Assembly (NCBI RefSeq): GCF_024199905.1
Contig: NZ_JANAFB010000008.1
Coordinates: 39,141 to 103,140, forward strand
Reading direction: 5' to 3'
Length of the DNA stretch: 64,000 nt
From: Rothia santali
GTDB taxonomy: Bacteria; Actinomycetota; Actinomycetes; Actinomycetales; Micrococcaceae
Made by a program: the position numbers and the translations under genes. The notes under the pieces were generated by a model. The model saw only the letters and a program-made list of their open reading frames with translations. It did not search any database and had not been told where the DNA came from. This document shows, piece after piece, positions 51,958 to 60,058 of the stretch (its first letter is position 1; the number at the start of each line of letters is the position of its first letter).

Positions 51958-53805
51958 TCAGCGGCGCCGGGACTCGCGGGAGTCCGGGTCCTGCTCCGGC
52001 GCGCTCTGGGCGGCCTCCGGGCGCTCGGCCTGGCGGCTGCCGGTGCGCACCGTGGGCATGGGCCCGGACGGGTGGGTCACCAGGCCGAACTCCTCGCCCT
52101 CGTGCCGGTGCACGCCGGCGGCGACGGACTGCTTCAGCATCTCCCGGGCGACCCGGTCCTGCAGGATCAGCGGGTCGCGGCTGAGGTCCTTCCAGATCGC
52201 CACGCACAGCACGAGCATCACGATCACGAAGGGCAGGGCCGAGACGATCGTGATGTTCTTCAGCCCGTTGAGCGCCGCGGAGGGGTCGTCGCCGCCCGCC
52301 AGCAGCATCACCGCCGCGACCGCCCCGGTCGCCAGGCCCCAGAAGATCACGGACTTCTTGGTCGGCTCCTCGGCGCCGTGCTCGCTCAGCGCGCCCATGA
52401 CGATCGAGGCGGAGTCGGCGCCGGTGACGAAGAAGATGGCGATGAGGATGACCGTGACCACCATCAGGACCCCGACGACCCAGCCGGGCACGGGCATGTG
52501 GTTGAGCATGTCGAACAGGACCAGGTCGAAGTTGATGTCCGGCGCGCCGTCGACGATGTTGGCCAGCGCGTTGCCCATGTCGCCCGAGCGCTCCGCGCGC
52601 TCCTGCAGGCCGATCGCCCCGCCGCCGAAGATCGAGAACCACAGCAGCGTCACGCCCGAGGGGACGAGCAGGACGCCGGTGACGAACTGGCGAATGGTGC
52701 GGCCGCGGGAGATGCGGGCGATGAACAGCCCGACGAAGGGCGTCCAGGAGACCCACCAGGCCCAGTAGAAGACGGTCCAGGTGGCCATCCAGTCGGCCAG
52801 CGTCTCGTCGCCGGCGGCGGCGGTCCGGGAGGCCATCTGCGGCAGGTCCCCGATGAAGGAGCCGACCGCGTTGGGGATGACGTTGAGGATGAACAGCGTG
52901 GGCCCGCCGATGAAGACGATGACCGCCAGGATCACCGCGAGGACCATGTTGATGTTGGACAGCCACTGGATGCCGCGCTCGATCCCCGAGACCGCGGAGG
53001 CGACGAACATGGCCGTCAGGATGGCGATGATGAGCACCAGGATGCCGGAGTTCACCTGCCCGGTGATGCCGGTGGACTGCAGGCCGCCGCCGATCTGGAG
53101 GGCGCCCAGGCCCAGCGAGCAGGCCGAGCCGAACAGCGTCGCGAGGATCGCGAGGATGTTGATGACCCGCCCGCCCCAGCCGTTGACGACCCGCTCGCCG
53201 AAGAGCGAGGTGAACATCGAGGAGAACAGCTGCGAGCGGCCGAGCCGGTAGGTCCCGTAGGCCATGCCCAGGCCGACGATCGCGTACATGGCCCACGGGA
53301 ACAGCGTCCAGTGGAACAGGGTCGTGCCCATCGCGGTGCTCACGGCGGCGTCGGACTGCCCCTCCACGGTCCCCGGCGGCGGGGACATGTAGAAGAACAG
53401 GGGCTCGCCGACCCCGTAGAAGACCAGCCCGATGCCCATCCCGGTCGCGAACATCATCGAGATCCACGACGGCGTGCTGAACTTGGGCCGCTCGCCGTCC
53501 TGGCCCAGGGGGATGCGGCCGAAGCGGCTGACGGCGACCGTCAGCGCGAAGACCGCGAACACGGTCGCGGCGATGATGAACAGCCAGCCGGTGTTGGTGA
53601 TGACCCAGCTCAGGGCCGAGTCGGCGACGCCGCCCAACCCGGTCGGCGAGGCGAAGCCCCACACGATGAAGGCGACGGCGATGACCCCGGCCAGCCCGAA
53701 CACCCAGTAGTCGGTCCCGGTGCGCCGGTGCGGCGTCGGGCGGTGCGCAAGGGAGGTTCTCAGCTCCCCCACCATGTCTTTGATCGACTTCTCGTGATTG
53801 CTCAT
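51958..53805 (-). CDS. BCCT-family transporter (betaine/choline/carnitine type)
   Basis: A 615-residue, 12-helix sodium- or proton-coupled carrier for compatible solutes or their precursors. Signature regions: SMMFATGMGIGLVFYGVGEPLFFY, with the glycine stretch of helix 3, and the tryptophan motif TWTVFYWAWWVSWTPFVGLFIARISRGRTIRQF of helix 8, which forms the aromatic betaine box. Both N- and C-terminal tails are charged, as expected for osmosensing. No choline-oxidation genes are nearby, so uptake of glycine betaine or similar for osmoprotection is the best guess. Confidence 0.92.
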   Translation of the reverse strand: MSNHEKSIKDMVGELRTSLAHRPTPHRRTGTDYWVFGLAGVIAVAFIVWGFASPTGLGGVADSALSWVITNTGWLFIIAATVFAVFALTVAVSRFGRIPLGQDGERPKFSTPSWISMMFATGMGIGLVFYGVGEPLFFYMSPPPGTVEGQSDAAVSTAMGTTLFHWTLFPWAMYAIVGLGMAYGTYRLGRSQLFSSMFTSLFGERVVNGWGGRVINILAILATLFGSACSLGLGALQIGGGLQSTGITGQVNSGILVLIIAILTAMFVASAVSGIERGIQWLSNINMVLAVILAVIVFIGGPTLFILNVIPNAVGSFIGDLPQMASRTAAAGDETLADWMATWTVFYWAWWVSWTPFVGLFIARISRGRTIRQFVTGVLLVPSGVTLLWFSIFGGGAIGLQERAERSGDMGNALANIVDGAPDINFDLVLFDMLNHMPVPGWVVGVLMVVTVILIAIFFVTGADSASIVMGALSEHGAEEPTKKSVIFWGLATGAVAAVMLLAGGDDPSAALNGLKNITIVSALPFVIVMLVLCVAIWKDLSRDPLILQDRVAREMLKQSVAAGVHRHEGEEFGLVTHPSGPMPTVRTGSRQAERPEAAQSAPEQDPDSRESRRR

Positions 53806-53998
53806 CGTCTACGTCCTGGTCCTGCTCGCGGGGAGCGGCCGGGGCTGCCCACCGGAGCATCAGCCGGTGTGGGTGATGTGCCAATCTTAGCCACCCGAAT
53901 GAATCACGTCACAGGCCGAGGCGATCATCGGGTGCCCGCGCGTCGTCCGTGGGCTATCGTGGAGCCACGTCCGACCCCGATCCCCCGGAGCGATCTTC

Positions 53999-54193
53999 GT
54001 GCCCTTCAAGGACCGATCCGCCGTCCTCCTGGTGCTGCTGTGCGTCTTCGTGGCGACCTTCGGCGCGCAGGTGCTGCTCAACTACTACGGGCCCGGCGTC
54101 AGCCCCTGGGTCATCGTGGCCGTCGCGGTGGCGTCGGTGCCGGTCTCGATCGCGCTCGTCGCCTGGAAGCGCCGCCGGGACCGCGACGAGTGA
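53999..54193 (+). CDS. Small two-helix membrane protein
   Basis: A 64-residue protein: SAVLLVLLCVFVATFGAQVLL and WVIVAVAVASVPVSIALVAW are two hydrophobic segments, with a basic end KRRRDRDE. GTG start; TATCGT at 53955-53960 is a possible -10. Unknown function; no family recognised. Convergent with nothing, followed after 90 bp by the MFS gene. Confidence 0.65.
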   Translation: MPFKDRSAVLLVLLCVFVATFGAQVLLNYYGPGVSPWVIVAVAVASVPVSIALVAWKRRRDRDE

Positions 54194-54283
54194 GCGGCGT
54201 CACAGCCGCCATCGACTACTTAAGGTATCTTTGACCTGAACTCGCGGGAGGCGACCGCCTCCCCTCGGTGAAAGGTCGATCCC

Positions 54284-55729
54284 GTGCCCCTGCGAACGCG
54301 CCACGAGCGCCTCGACGAGCTGCCCGTCACCCGGAAGCACCTGCGCCTCCTCACCGGCTCCGGGGTCGGCTGGGCCCTCGACGCCATGGACGTCGGCCTC
54401 ATCTCCTTCATCATGGCCGCCCTCACCGCGCACTGGGGGCTCAGCGCCACCGAGGTCTCGTGGCTGGGGTCCATCGGCTTCGTCGGGATGGCCCTGGGCG
54501 CGACGCTGGGCGGGCTGCTCGCCGACCGCATCGGCCGCCGCCAGGTCTTCGCCCTGACCCTGCTGGTCTACGGGATCGCGACGGGCGCGTCCGCCCTCGC
54601 GATGGGCCTGGGCGCGCTCATGGTCCTGCGCTTCGTCGTCGGGCTGGGGCTGGGCGCGGAGCTGCCGGTCGCCTCGACCCTGGTCTCCGAGTTCTCGCCG
54701 CGGCGCATCCGCGGCCGCATGGTGGTCCTCCTGGAGGCGTTCTGGGCCGTGGGCTGGGTCGCGGCGGCCGCGATCGGCGCCTTCGTGGTCTCCGCCTCCG
54801 ACGACGGGTGGCGCTGGGCCCTGGCCCTGGGCTGCATCCCGGCCGCCTACGCCCTGGTGATCCGCCTGGGCCTGCCCGAGTCGGTGCGCTACCTCGAGTC
54901 CCGGGGGCGCGAGGCCGAGGCGGAGCGCGTGGTGCGCTCGTTCGAGGAGGCGGCGGCCGAGGAGCGGGCGGCTTCGGGCGCGGGGCGGACTCCCTCGGGC
55001 ACCGCCGGTGGGCCGGACGCAGGCGGCGGGCCGGAGGGTGGACCCGACGCCGCGCGCGGTGACGCGGGAGCCGGCCGGGAGCGCGGGCCGGACGCGGCGT
55101 CGTCGGCCCCCAAGCCCTCGATCTGGTCCGAGGCGCTTCGCCGCCGGACGCTCGCGCTGTGGATCGTCTGGTTCTGCGTCAACCTGGCCTACTACGGCGC
55201 GTTCATCTGGATCCCCTCGCTGCTCCACGCGCAGGGCTTCACGCTGGTCAGGTCCTTCACCTTCACGCTGATCATCACGCTGGCGCAGCTGCCGGGATAC
55301 GCGGTCTCCGCCTATCTGATCGAGCGGTGGGGGCGCCGCCCGACCCTCGCGACGTTCCTGGTCGGCTCAGCGATGGCGGCGGTCCTGTTCGGGCTCGCCT
55401 CCGCGGAGTGGGCGATCATCGCAGCCGGCTGCGCGCTCTCGTTCTTCAACCTCGGCGCGTGGGGCGCCCTGTACGCGATCGGACCCGAGCTCTACCCCAC
55501 CAGCGTGCGGGGCACCGGGACGGGGGCCGCCGCGGGGTTCGGGCGCATCGCCTCGATCATCGCCCCGCTCATGGTCCCGCCGGTGCTCGGCGTCGGCGGG
55601 CCCGTGCTGCTGTTCTCGATCTTCGCCCTGGCCTTCGCCGTGGCGGCCTGCGCCGCGCTCACCCTCCCCGAGCTGCGCGGCGAGCCGCTGACGAGCGCGC
55701 CGCCGCTGGTGGGGGCCGGGCGGAGCTGA
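54284..55729 (+). CDS. MFS transporter, sugar-porter/aromatic-acid symporter branch
   Basis: A 481-residue, 12-helix carrier. The motif-A loop after helix 2 is GGLLADRIGRRQVFALTLLVYG; helix 4 has RFVVGLGLGAELPVASTLVSEFSPRRIRGRMVVLLEAFW, and the second-half motif ends YAVSAYLIERWGRRPTL. GAIGPELYPTSVRGTG-type sequence (IGPELYPTSVRGTGTG) is typical of sugar- or organic-acid MFS symporters. A 50-residue Gly/Ala/Asp insert sits in the central cytoplasmic loop (encoded about 54950-55110). GTG 54284 has GAAAGG 9 bases upstream. Substrate unknown. Confidence 0.88.
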   Translation: MPLRTRHERLDELPVTRKHLRLLTGSGVGWALDAMDVGLISFIMAALTAHWGLSATEVSWLGSIGFVGMALGATLGGLLADRIGRRQVFALTLLVYGIATGASALAMGLGALMVLRFVVGLGLGAELPVASTLVSEFSPRRIRGRMVVLLEAFWAVGWVAAAAIGAFVVSASDDGWRWALALGCIPAAYALVIRLGLPESVRYLESRGREAEAERVVRSFEEAAAEERAASGAGRTPSGTAGGPDAGGGPEGGPDAARGDAGAGRERGPDAASSAPKPSIWSEALRRRTLALWIVWFCVNLAYYGAFIWIPSLLHAQGFTLVRSFTFTLIITLAQLPGYAVSAYLIERWGRRPTLATFLVGSAMAAVLFGLASAEWAIIAAGCALSFFNLGAWGALYAIGPELYPTSVRGTGTGAAAGFGRIASIIAPLMVPPVLGVGGPVLLFSIFALAFAVAACAALTLPELRGEPLTSAPPLVGAGRS

Positions 55730-55767
55730 TCCGGGGCCGAGGCGGCGCCGGCCCCGGGCGCGAGGGC

Positions 55768-57147
55768 TCAGCAGATCGCGTCCAGGTCCACCGCCGCGGC
55801 CATCGCCGCGTACCCCCGGTCGTTGGGGTGCAGGTGGTCCCCGGGGTCGAAGTCGGGGAGGAGCCGCTCCGGGGCCGCCGGGTCGCGAAGCACCGCGTCG
55901 AAGTCGACGACGGCGTCGAACTCCCCCGAGTCCCGGATCCAGGCGTTGACCTCCTGCCGGGTCTCCTCGCCCGCCTCGGTGGCGTAACCGGCGCCGGCGT
56001 AGGGGGTCAGGGTCGCGCCGACGACCCGCAGGCCGCGGTCGCGCGCGCGGTCCGCGAGCTGCTCGTAGGCCGCGATCAGGTAGCCCGCGGGCACCGCCCC
56101 CGAGCTGCGGCCGATGTCGTTGATGCCCTCCAGCAGCACCACGGTCTCGACGCCCTCGCGGTCCAGGACGTCGGCCTCGAACCGGGTGAGGGCCGACTCG
56201 CCCTGGGTGCCGGCGTCGAGCAGGAGCCGGTTGCCGCTGATGCCCGCGTTGACGACGCCGCACCGCTCGGGGCCGGGGCGGGCCAGGAGCCGCTCGGCCA
56301 CCCGGTCCGGGTAGCGCAGGTCGGCATCGAGGGTCGAGGAGTGGCCGTCGGTGATGGAGTCGCCGAAGAAGACCACGGAGCCCCGAGCCGCGGAGGCGAC
56401 GTCGACGCCGGACAGGAAGTAGCGCGCCTGGTCGAGCGCCGAGAACTCCGCGGTGCCGGCGGACGTGCGGTCGCCGCCGGCGAGGTAGGAGGTGGAGCGG
56501 CCCAGCGGGTGGGACGTGGCCGGGCCGGTGGGGCCGGGCAGGTGCATGCTGACCACGAGGTCGGAGTCCGCGGCGACGGGCAGCGGCACCGGGTCGGAGA
56601 TCCGCTCCGCACCGGCCGGGATCGTCGTGGAGGCCGAGCCGCCGAAGGTGACCGCCGTGACGGCGTCGGCGTTGATCTCGGGGCTCTCGGCGCCCGGCGC
56701 GACGGTGACCGCCCCGACCCTCAGGGGCCCGACGCCGTAGGCGTTGCTGAGCCTCAGCCGCACCCGGTCCCCGCCGAGGGAGAGGTGCGCCGACTGCCGC
56801 AGCGTCGCGTCGGTGAAGCCGTCGCCGGAGATGGTCCCCGGCTCGCCGGGCGGCGCCATCGCGGCACCCCAGGTGGCCAGCCACGGCGTCGAGCCGGAGC
56901 CACCGTCCGGGACGACCCCTTGGTCCGGTGCGGCGGGAGACGCGGGGGCGGGGTCGGCCGGGGAGGACGCGGGGGCGGGCCCCGCCGCCGAGGGGTGGGG
57001 TGCGTACCCCGCGGAGGACGACGGCGCGGACCCCAGCGGGAAGGACGCGCGGGGGGAGTGCGGGGCGGAGAAGGTGGCCGGGGCCAGCGCGGTCACCGCG
57101 AACAGGAGGACGAGCAGCAGGGCGAGCCGGGCTCTGGACCTCCTCAT
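55768..57147 (-). CDS. Secreted SGNH/GDSL-family hydrolase
   Basis: A 459-residue exported esterase. An N-terminal signal peptide (RRSRARLALLLVLLFAVTALAPA) precedes a 50-residue Pro/Ala/Ser linker, then an SGNH domain: FFGDSITDGHSS (Ser nucleophile, block I), NAGISGNRLL (block II), LLEGINDIGRSS (block III) and GDHLHPNDRGYAAMA with the catalytic Asp/His (block V). A beta-rich region between linker and catalytic core is typical of rhamnogalacturonan-acetylesterase-like members. AAGGAGG precedes ATG 57147. Likely deacylates a polysaccharide or lipid outside the cell. Confidence 0.88.
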   Translation of the reverse strand: MRRSRARLALLLVLLFAVTALAPATFSAPHSPRASFPLGSAPSSSAGYAPHPSAAGPAPASSPADPAPASPAAPDQGVVPDGGSGSTPWLATWGAAMAPPGEPGTISGDGFTDATLRQSAHLSLGGDRVRLRLSNAYGVGPLRVGAVTVAPGAESPEINADAVTAVTFGGSASTTIPAGAERISDPVPLPVAADSDLVVSMHLPGPTGPATSHPLGRSTSYLAGGDRTSAGTAEFSALDQARYFLSGVDVASAARGSVVFFGDSITDGHSSTLDADLRYPDRVAERLLARPGPERCGVVNAGISGNRLLLDAGTQGESALTRFEADVLDREGVETVVLLEGINDIGRSSGAVPAGYLIAAYEQLADRARDRGLRVVGATLTPYAGAGYATEAGEETRQEVNAWIRDSGEFDAVVDFDAVLRDPAAPERLLPDFDPGDHLHPNDRGYAAMAAAVDLDAIC

Positions 57148-57302
57148 CGACGGCCTCCTTCCCGACTTCCGCCCGGCGCCTCGCCGCGGCCCGCGGCGGC
57201 TCCCGCGCGGGCGGGGAGGGGCGCGCCGGCTCCCCGGGGGCTCCCCCGTCGAGCGAGACATTACCCGAGGCCGCGCACGTCCCGCATCACGGGCCGGCCG
57301 CT

Positions 57303-57398
57303 CCGACCACTGGACGCCGGGGCGGCCGCGGCGGCGCCACCGCGTCGGAGCCGCCGCGCCGACCACTCGACGCCGGAGCGGCCGCGTCGGCGCCACCC
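57303..57398. repeat. Two 40-bp direct repeats at 56-bp spacing
   Basis: The sequence from 57303 (CCGACCACTGGACGCCGG onward, 40 bases) recurs from 57359 with four mismatches. It lies in the 269-bp gap between the SRPBCC and SGNH genes. No gene seen there. Confidence 0.6.
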
Positions 57399-57416
57399 CG
57401 TCCGGGCGGTCCGGCC

Positions 57417-57896
57417 TCAGCCGTCGACGGCGCGGGCCAGGGCCTCGAGGGACTCGTCGAAGAGCGAGGGGTCGAACGGGGGCATCCGGCCGCCGAACTC
57501 CTCGCGGGTCCGCTGCGGCACGCGGCTCCAGTCGTAGGTGAGGGCCACGACCGTGCCGCCCTCGACCGGGGCGAGCTCGTAGCGCCAGAGCCACCCGCCG
57601 AGGTCCAGCCGGCCGTCGTCGTCGAGCTGGCCCGGCTGCCACGCGATCACCCGGTCCGGCTCGATCTCCGCGACGCGATTGTGCATCACGTAGGGACCGC
57701 CCGCCTGCTCCAGGTACATGTTCATGCCGAAGACCTGGCCGACCTCGGTCAGCGGCGCCGGGTCGATGGCCTCGCGCACCCAGTGGCCGGGCTCGGTCTC
57801 CGGGTGCCGCTCGGGATCCCGGAGCACCTCGAAGATCGCCGCGGGAGAGGCCTCGATCAGCCGCGTCGTGCGGATGAACTCCTCGGATCCGGTCAT
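57417..57896 (-). CDS. SRPBCC-family (START/Bet v1-like) protein
   Basis: A 159-residue single-domain protein of the AHSA1/polyketide-cyclase-like group. EEFIRTTRLIEASPAAIFEVLRDPERHPETEPG starts the helix-grip fold, and GGWLWRYELAPVEGGTVVALTYDWSRVP supplies the strands. ATGA overlap with the upstream RibD-type gene couples translation. Such proteins bind hydrophobic ligands; no substrate is evident. Confidence 0.85.
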   Translation of the reverse strand: MTGSEEFIRTTRLIEASPAAIFEVLRDPERHPETEPGHWVREAIDPAPLTEVGQVFGMNMYLEQAGGPYVMHNRVAEIEPDRVIAWQPGQLDDDGRLDLGGWLWRYELAPVEGGTVVALTYDWSRVPQRTREEFGGRMPPFDPSLFDESLEALARAVDG

Positions 57897-58471
57897 GGTC
57901 GCTCCTCCTCGGGCGCGATGCTCCGGTAGCGCAGGGCGACCGCCCCGCTGGCGAACCTCCGGTGGTCGATCAGCTCCAGGCCGAGCCGCAGGTCCGCGGG
58001 GTACACGGCCAGCCCGTCCCCGATGACGATGGGGAACAGCACCTGGTGCACCTCGTCCACGATCCCGGCGCGCAGGGCGTGGGCCGCCAGCGTCGGGCCG
58101 TCGATGGTCGCGTCGCCCTCCGAGCGCTCGGCGATCTCGCGGACCCGGGCCGGGTCGAAGCTGCGCTCCAGGGTCGTGCGGCGGGTCAGCGGGGCCTCCA
58201 GCGTGGTCGAGAAGACCACCTTGTCAGCGTCCTGCCAGATCCGCGCGAACTCGGCGGCCGGGCCCGAGGACGCCGCGACCTCGGGGTCGGTCTCCCACGG
58301 GACCATGAGCTCGTACATGCGCCGGCCGTAGAGGTGCGTGGAGACCCCGTCCAGCTCGGCGTTGGCGTAGCGGTGGACCTCCTCGTCGGGCATGGCCCAG
58401 TCGAAGTTGCCCCGGCGGTCGGCGATGTAGCCGTCCAGCGAGGAGATCACGGAGTAGATCAGCCGGCCCAC
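57893..58471 (-). CDS. RibD C-terminal/dihydrofolate reductase-like protein
   Basis: A 192-residue reductase of the RibD_C family (YwjB/YyaP type). MGRLIYSVISSLDGYIADRRGNFDW is the signature N-terminus, MYELMVPWET the middle, and DGPTLAAHALRAGIVDEVHQVLFPIVIGDGL the NADPH-binding helix and beyond. GTG 58471 has AGGAGG upstream. Second gene of a three-gene operon. Not a housekeeping DHFR; substrate unknown. Confidence 0.88.
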   Translation of the reverse strand: MGRLIYSVISSLDGYIADRRGNFDWAMPDEEVHRYANAELDGVSTHLYGRRMYELMVPWETDPEVAASSGPAAEFARIWQDADKVVFSTTLEAPLTRRTTLERSFDPARVREIAERSEGDATIDGPTLAAHALRAGIVDEVHQVLFPIVIGDGLAVYPADLRLGLELIDHRRFASGAVALRYRSIAPEEERP

Positions 58472-58505
58472 GGCGCACCTCCTGCCCGGCCCGCCCGGTC
58501 CCCGC

Positions 58506-59060
58506 TCACGGCCGGCGCTCCGGCTCGTAGGCGGCGTAGGTGACGCCGGCGAGGAACGACGTCGCCCGCAGCAGCCCCAGCGGCGGCACCTCGTAGTCGT
58601 CGGGGAAGAAGCCCCGTCCCCTCCCCTGCCAGACGGGGTAGGTGAAGATGCGGTACTCGTCCACCAGGTCCGCCTCGATCAACGCGTGGGCCAGGGTGAT
58701 GCTGCCGGTCACGACGACGTCGTCGCCCGGCTCCTCCCGCAGCCCCCGCACGACCTCCAGCGGGTCCTCCGCGAGCACCGTGGTGTTCTCCCACTCGGGA
58801 TCCCCCAGGGTCCGGGAGATCACCCGCTTGTCGATGCGGTTGAGGTGCTCGGCGACGCCGGTCGGGTCGTCGGTCTGGAGCGGCCAGTAGCTCCGGAAGT
58901 CGGTGAAGGTCTGCCGGCCGAGCAGCAGGACCGCCTCGCGGGCGCTCTGCTCGCGGATCTCCTCGGCGAGGTCCTCGTCCTTGCGGGACGGGTCGAACCA
59001 GCCGGTGAGCATCTCGATCCGCCCGTCGAGGGTCATGTTCTGGGTGATGACGATGCGCAT
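58506..59060 (-). CDS. RibD C-terminal/dihydrofolate reductase-like protein
   Basis: A 184-residue paralogue of the next gene: MRIVITQNMTLDGRIEML at the start, VLLLGRQTFTDFRSYWP, DDVVVTGSITLAHALIEADLVDEYRIFTYPVWQGRGRGFF. The stop lies 34 bp before the next GTG. Two adjacent RibD_C proteins plus an SRPBCC protein are commonly seen together in actinobacteria, usually without known function. Confidence 0.88.
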   Translation of the reverse strand: MRIVITQNMTLDGRIEMLTGWFDPSRKDEDLAEEIREQSAREAVLLLGRQTFTDFRSYWPLQTDDPTGVAEHLNRIDKRVISRTLGDPEWENTTVLAEDPLEVVRGLREEPGDDVVVTGSITLAHALIEADLVDEYRIFTYPVWQGRGRGFFPDDYEVPPLGLLRATSFLAGVTYAAYEPERRP

Positions 59061-59116
59061 GCGGGGGCTCCTCGGTCCGGCGTCGAGACGCGGCCGTGGG
59101 GCTCGGACCGAGCACC

Positions 59117-59178
59117 GGTGACCTACGTCACTCTATGCGTCACCCTCACTGTACTCGGCGGCATTCAGCGCGTGTCAA
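59117..59178 (-). promoter_or_regulatory. Promoter and operator-like repeats of the RibD-type operon
   Basis: On the leftward strand TTGACA (59178-59173) and TACAGT (59153-59148) make a promoter with a 19-base spacer. Just downstream, GGTGAC at 59117-59122, GTCAC at 59127-59131 and GTCACC at 59139-59144 form inverted and direct GTGAC-type half-sites. The -35 falls inside the end of the SdpI-type gene. Confidence 0.5.
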
Positions 59179-59557
59179 GGTCTGCCCCGTGCGCCCGCCG
59201 CGCGGCGCGATTGGCGGCCCGGACGGCGACGACGACGCCGGCCACCAGGAGCGCGTACGAAGCCAGCAGGACCACGAACACCGGCAGGTCGCCGGCCTCG
59301 CTGGTGGTGGGCAGCAGGATCGCGGTGGCCATGACGAGGGCGGCACAGAGCAGCGCGATCCACACGGCGAGCTTCAGCCACCGGGCGGCGGCCCGGTGCC
59401 CGGCGTACCACGCGGCGTCGGAGGCCCTGGTCGCGCGGGTCCGCAGGCCGATGGTGCCGTTGGGCGGAAGCGTCCCGTGGCGCGACATCCCGGCCACCAT
59501 GCCGAGTACCAGCGCGACGATCAGCAGGCCCGCGACCCCGGTGACGGCGGTGATCAC
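59165..59557 (-). CDS. SdpI-family membrane protein
   Basis: A 130-residue protein with three hydrophobic segments: about 1-23 (ITAVTGVAGLLIVALVLGMVAG), 63-83 and 92-113. Between them NGTIGLRTRATRASDAAWYAGHRAAARWL is the conserved SdpI/YhfL loop. SdpI of Bacillus is a toxin-immunity and signalling protein; most actinobacterial homologues are uncharacterised. GTG 59557 is the best start I can offer, but no ribosome site is visible, and a Pro/Arg-rich reading continues upstream. Confidence 0.72.
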   Translation of the reverse strand: MITAVTGVAGLLIVALVLGMVAGMSRHGTLPPNGTIGLRTRATRASDAAWYAGHRAAARWLKLAVWIALLCAALVMATAILLPTTSEAGDLPVFVVLLASYALLVAGVVVAVRAANRAARRAHGADLDTR

Positions 59558-59680
59558 GCGGCGGCCCCGGCGTCGGAGTCCCGGCGGCGCGGGACCGCGG
59601 ACGGGCGAGCGGTGGGGCGGGCGCCCGGGGCCGGGCGGGGCGCGCCCAGGGCGCCTGCGGACGGGCGGGCCGTGCGGCGG

Positions 59681-59732
59681 GCGTCCGGGGCGGGGCGGCG
59701 TCCGGGGCGGGGCGGGCGTCCGGGGCGGGGCG
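59681..59732. repeat. Three 17-bp tandem repeats
   Basis: GCGTCCGGGGCGGGGCG occurs at 59681, 59698 and 59716. It lies within the 501-bp space (59558-60058) between the SdpI-type and LGFP/SGNH genes. That space otherwise holds Pro/Arg-coding-like GC-rich sequence without a recognisable gene, and a CATATC near 59978 that may be the rightward promoter. Confidence 0.6.
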
Positions 59733-60058
59733 GGCCGCGCGGAGGTCACCGACGGACGGGAGGGTCGCGTGGAGGGAGGCCATGCCGTCCACTCTAGGCC
59801 AGGATGTGAGGCGCGTCGGAATGAGCCGGCCTCCCCCGGACTCACCCTCCTCACCCAGCTGCTGAACCCGGCCGCGGGCCCGCATCCCCCGGATCCCGCG
59901 GTTGCCGCGCCGGATCCGACGGACTCGGGAGTACACGCCGCCGTCATGAAGGCCCGCGGAGGGCCCGCTGTGGCAAAATCTGGTGCCATATCCAACGGCG
60001 GCCCCGGAGCGCTCCCGCGGGTTCGCACCGTCTCCGAGACCCGAAAGGCCGCCCGCCC

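Noticed and set aside
50884..54234. A 1116-codon rightward frame over the CNNM/BCCT genes
   Set aside because: It is antisense to two well-defined transporters and has no domain; long shadow frames are expected at this GC content.
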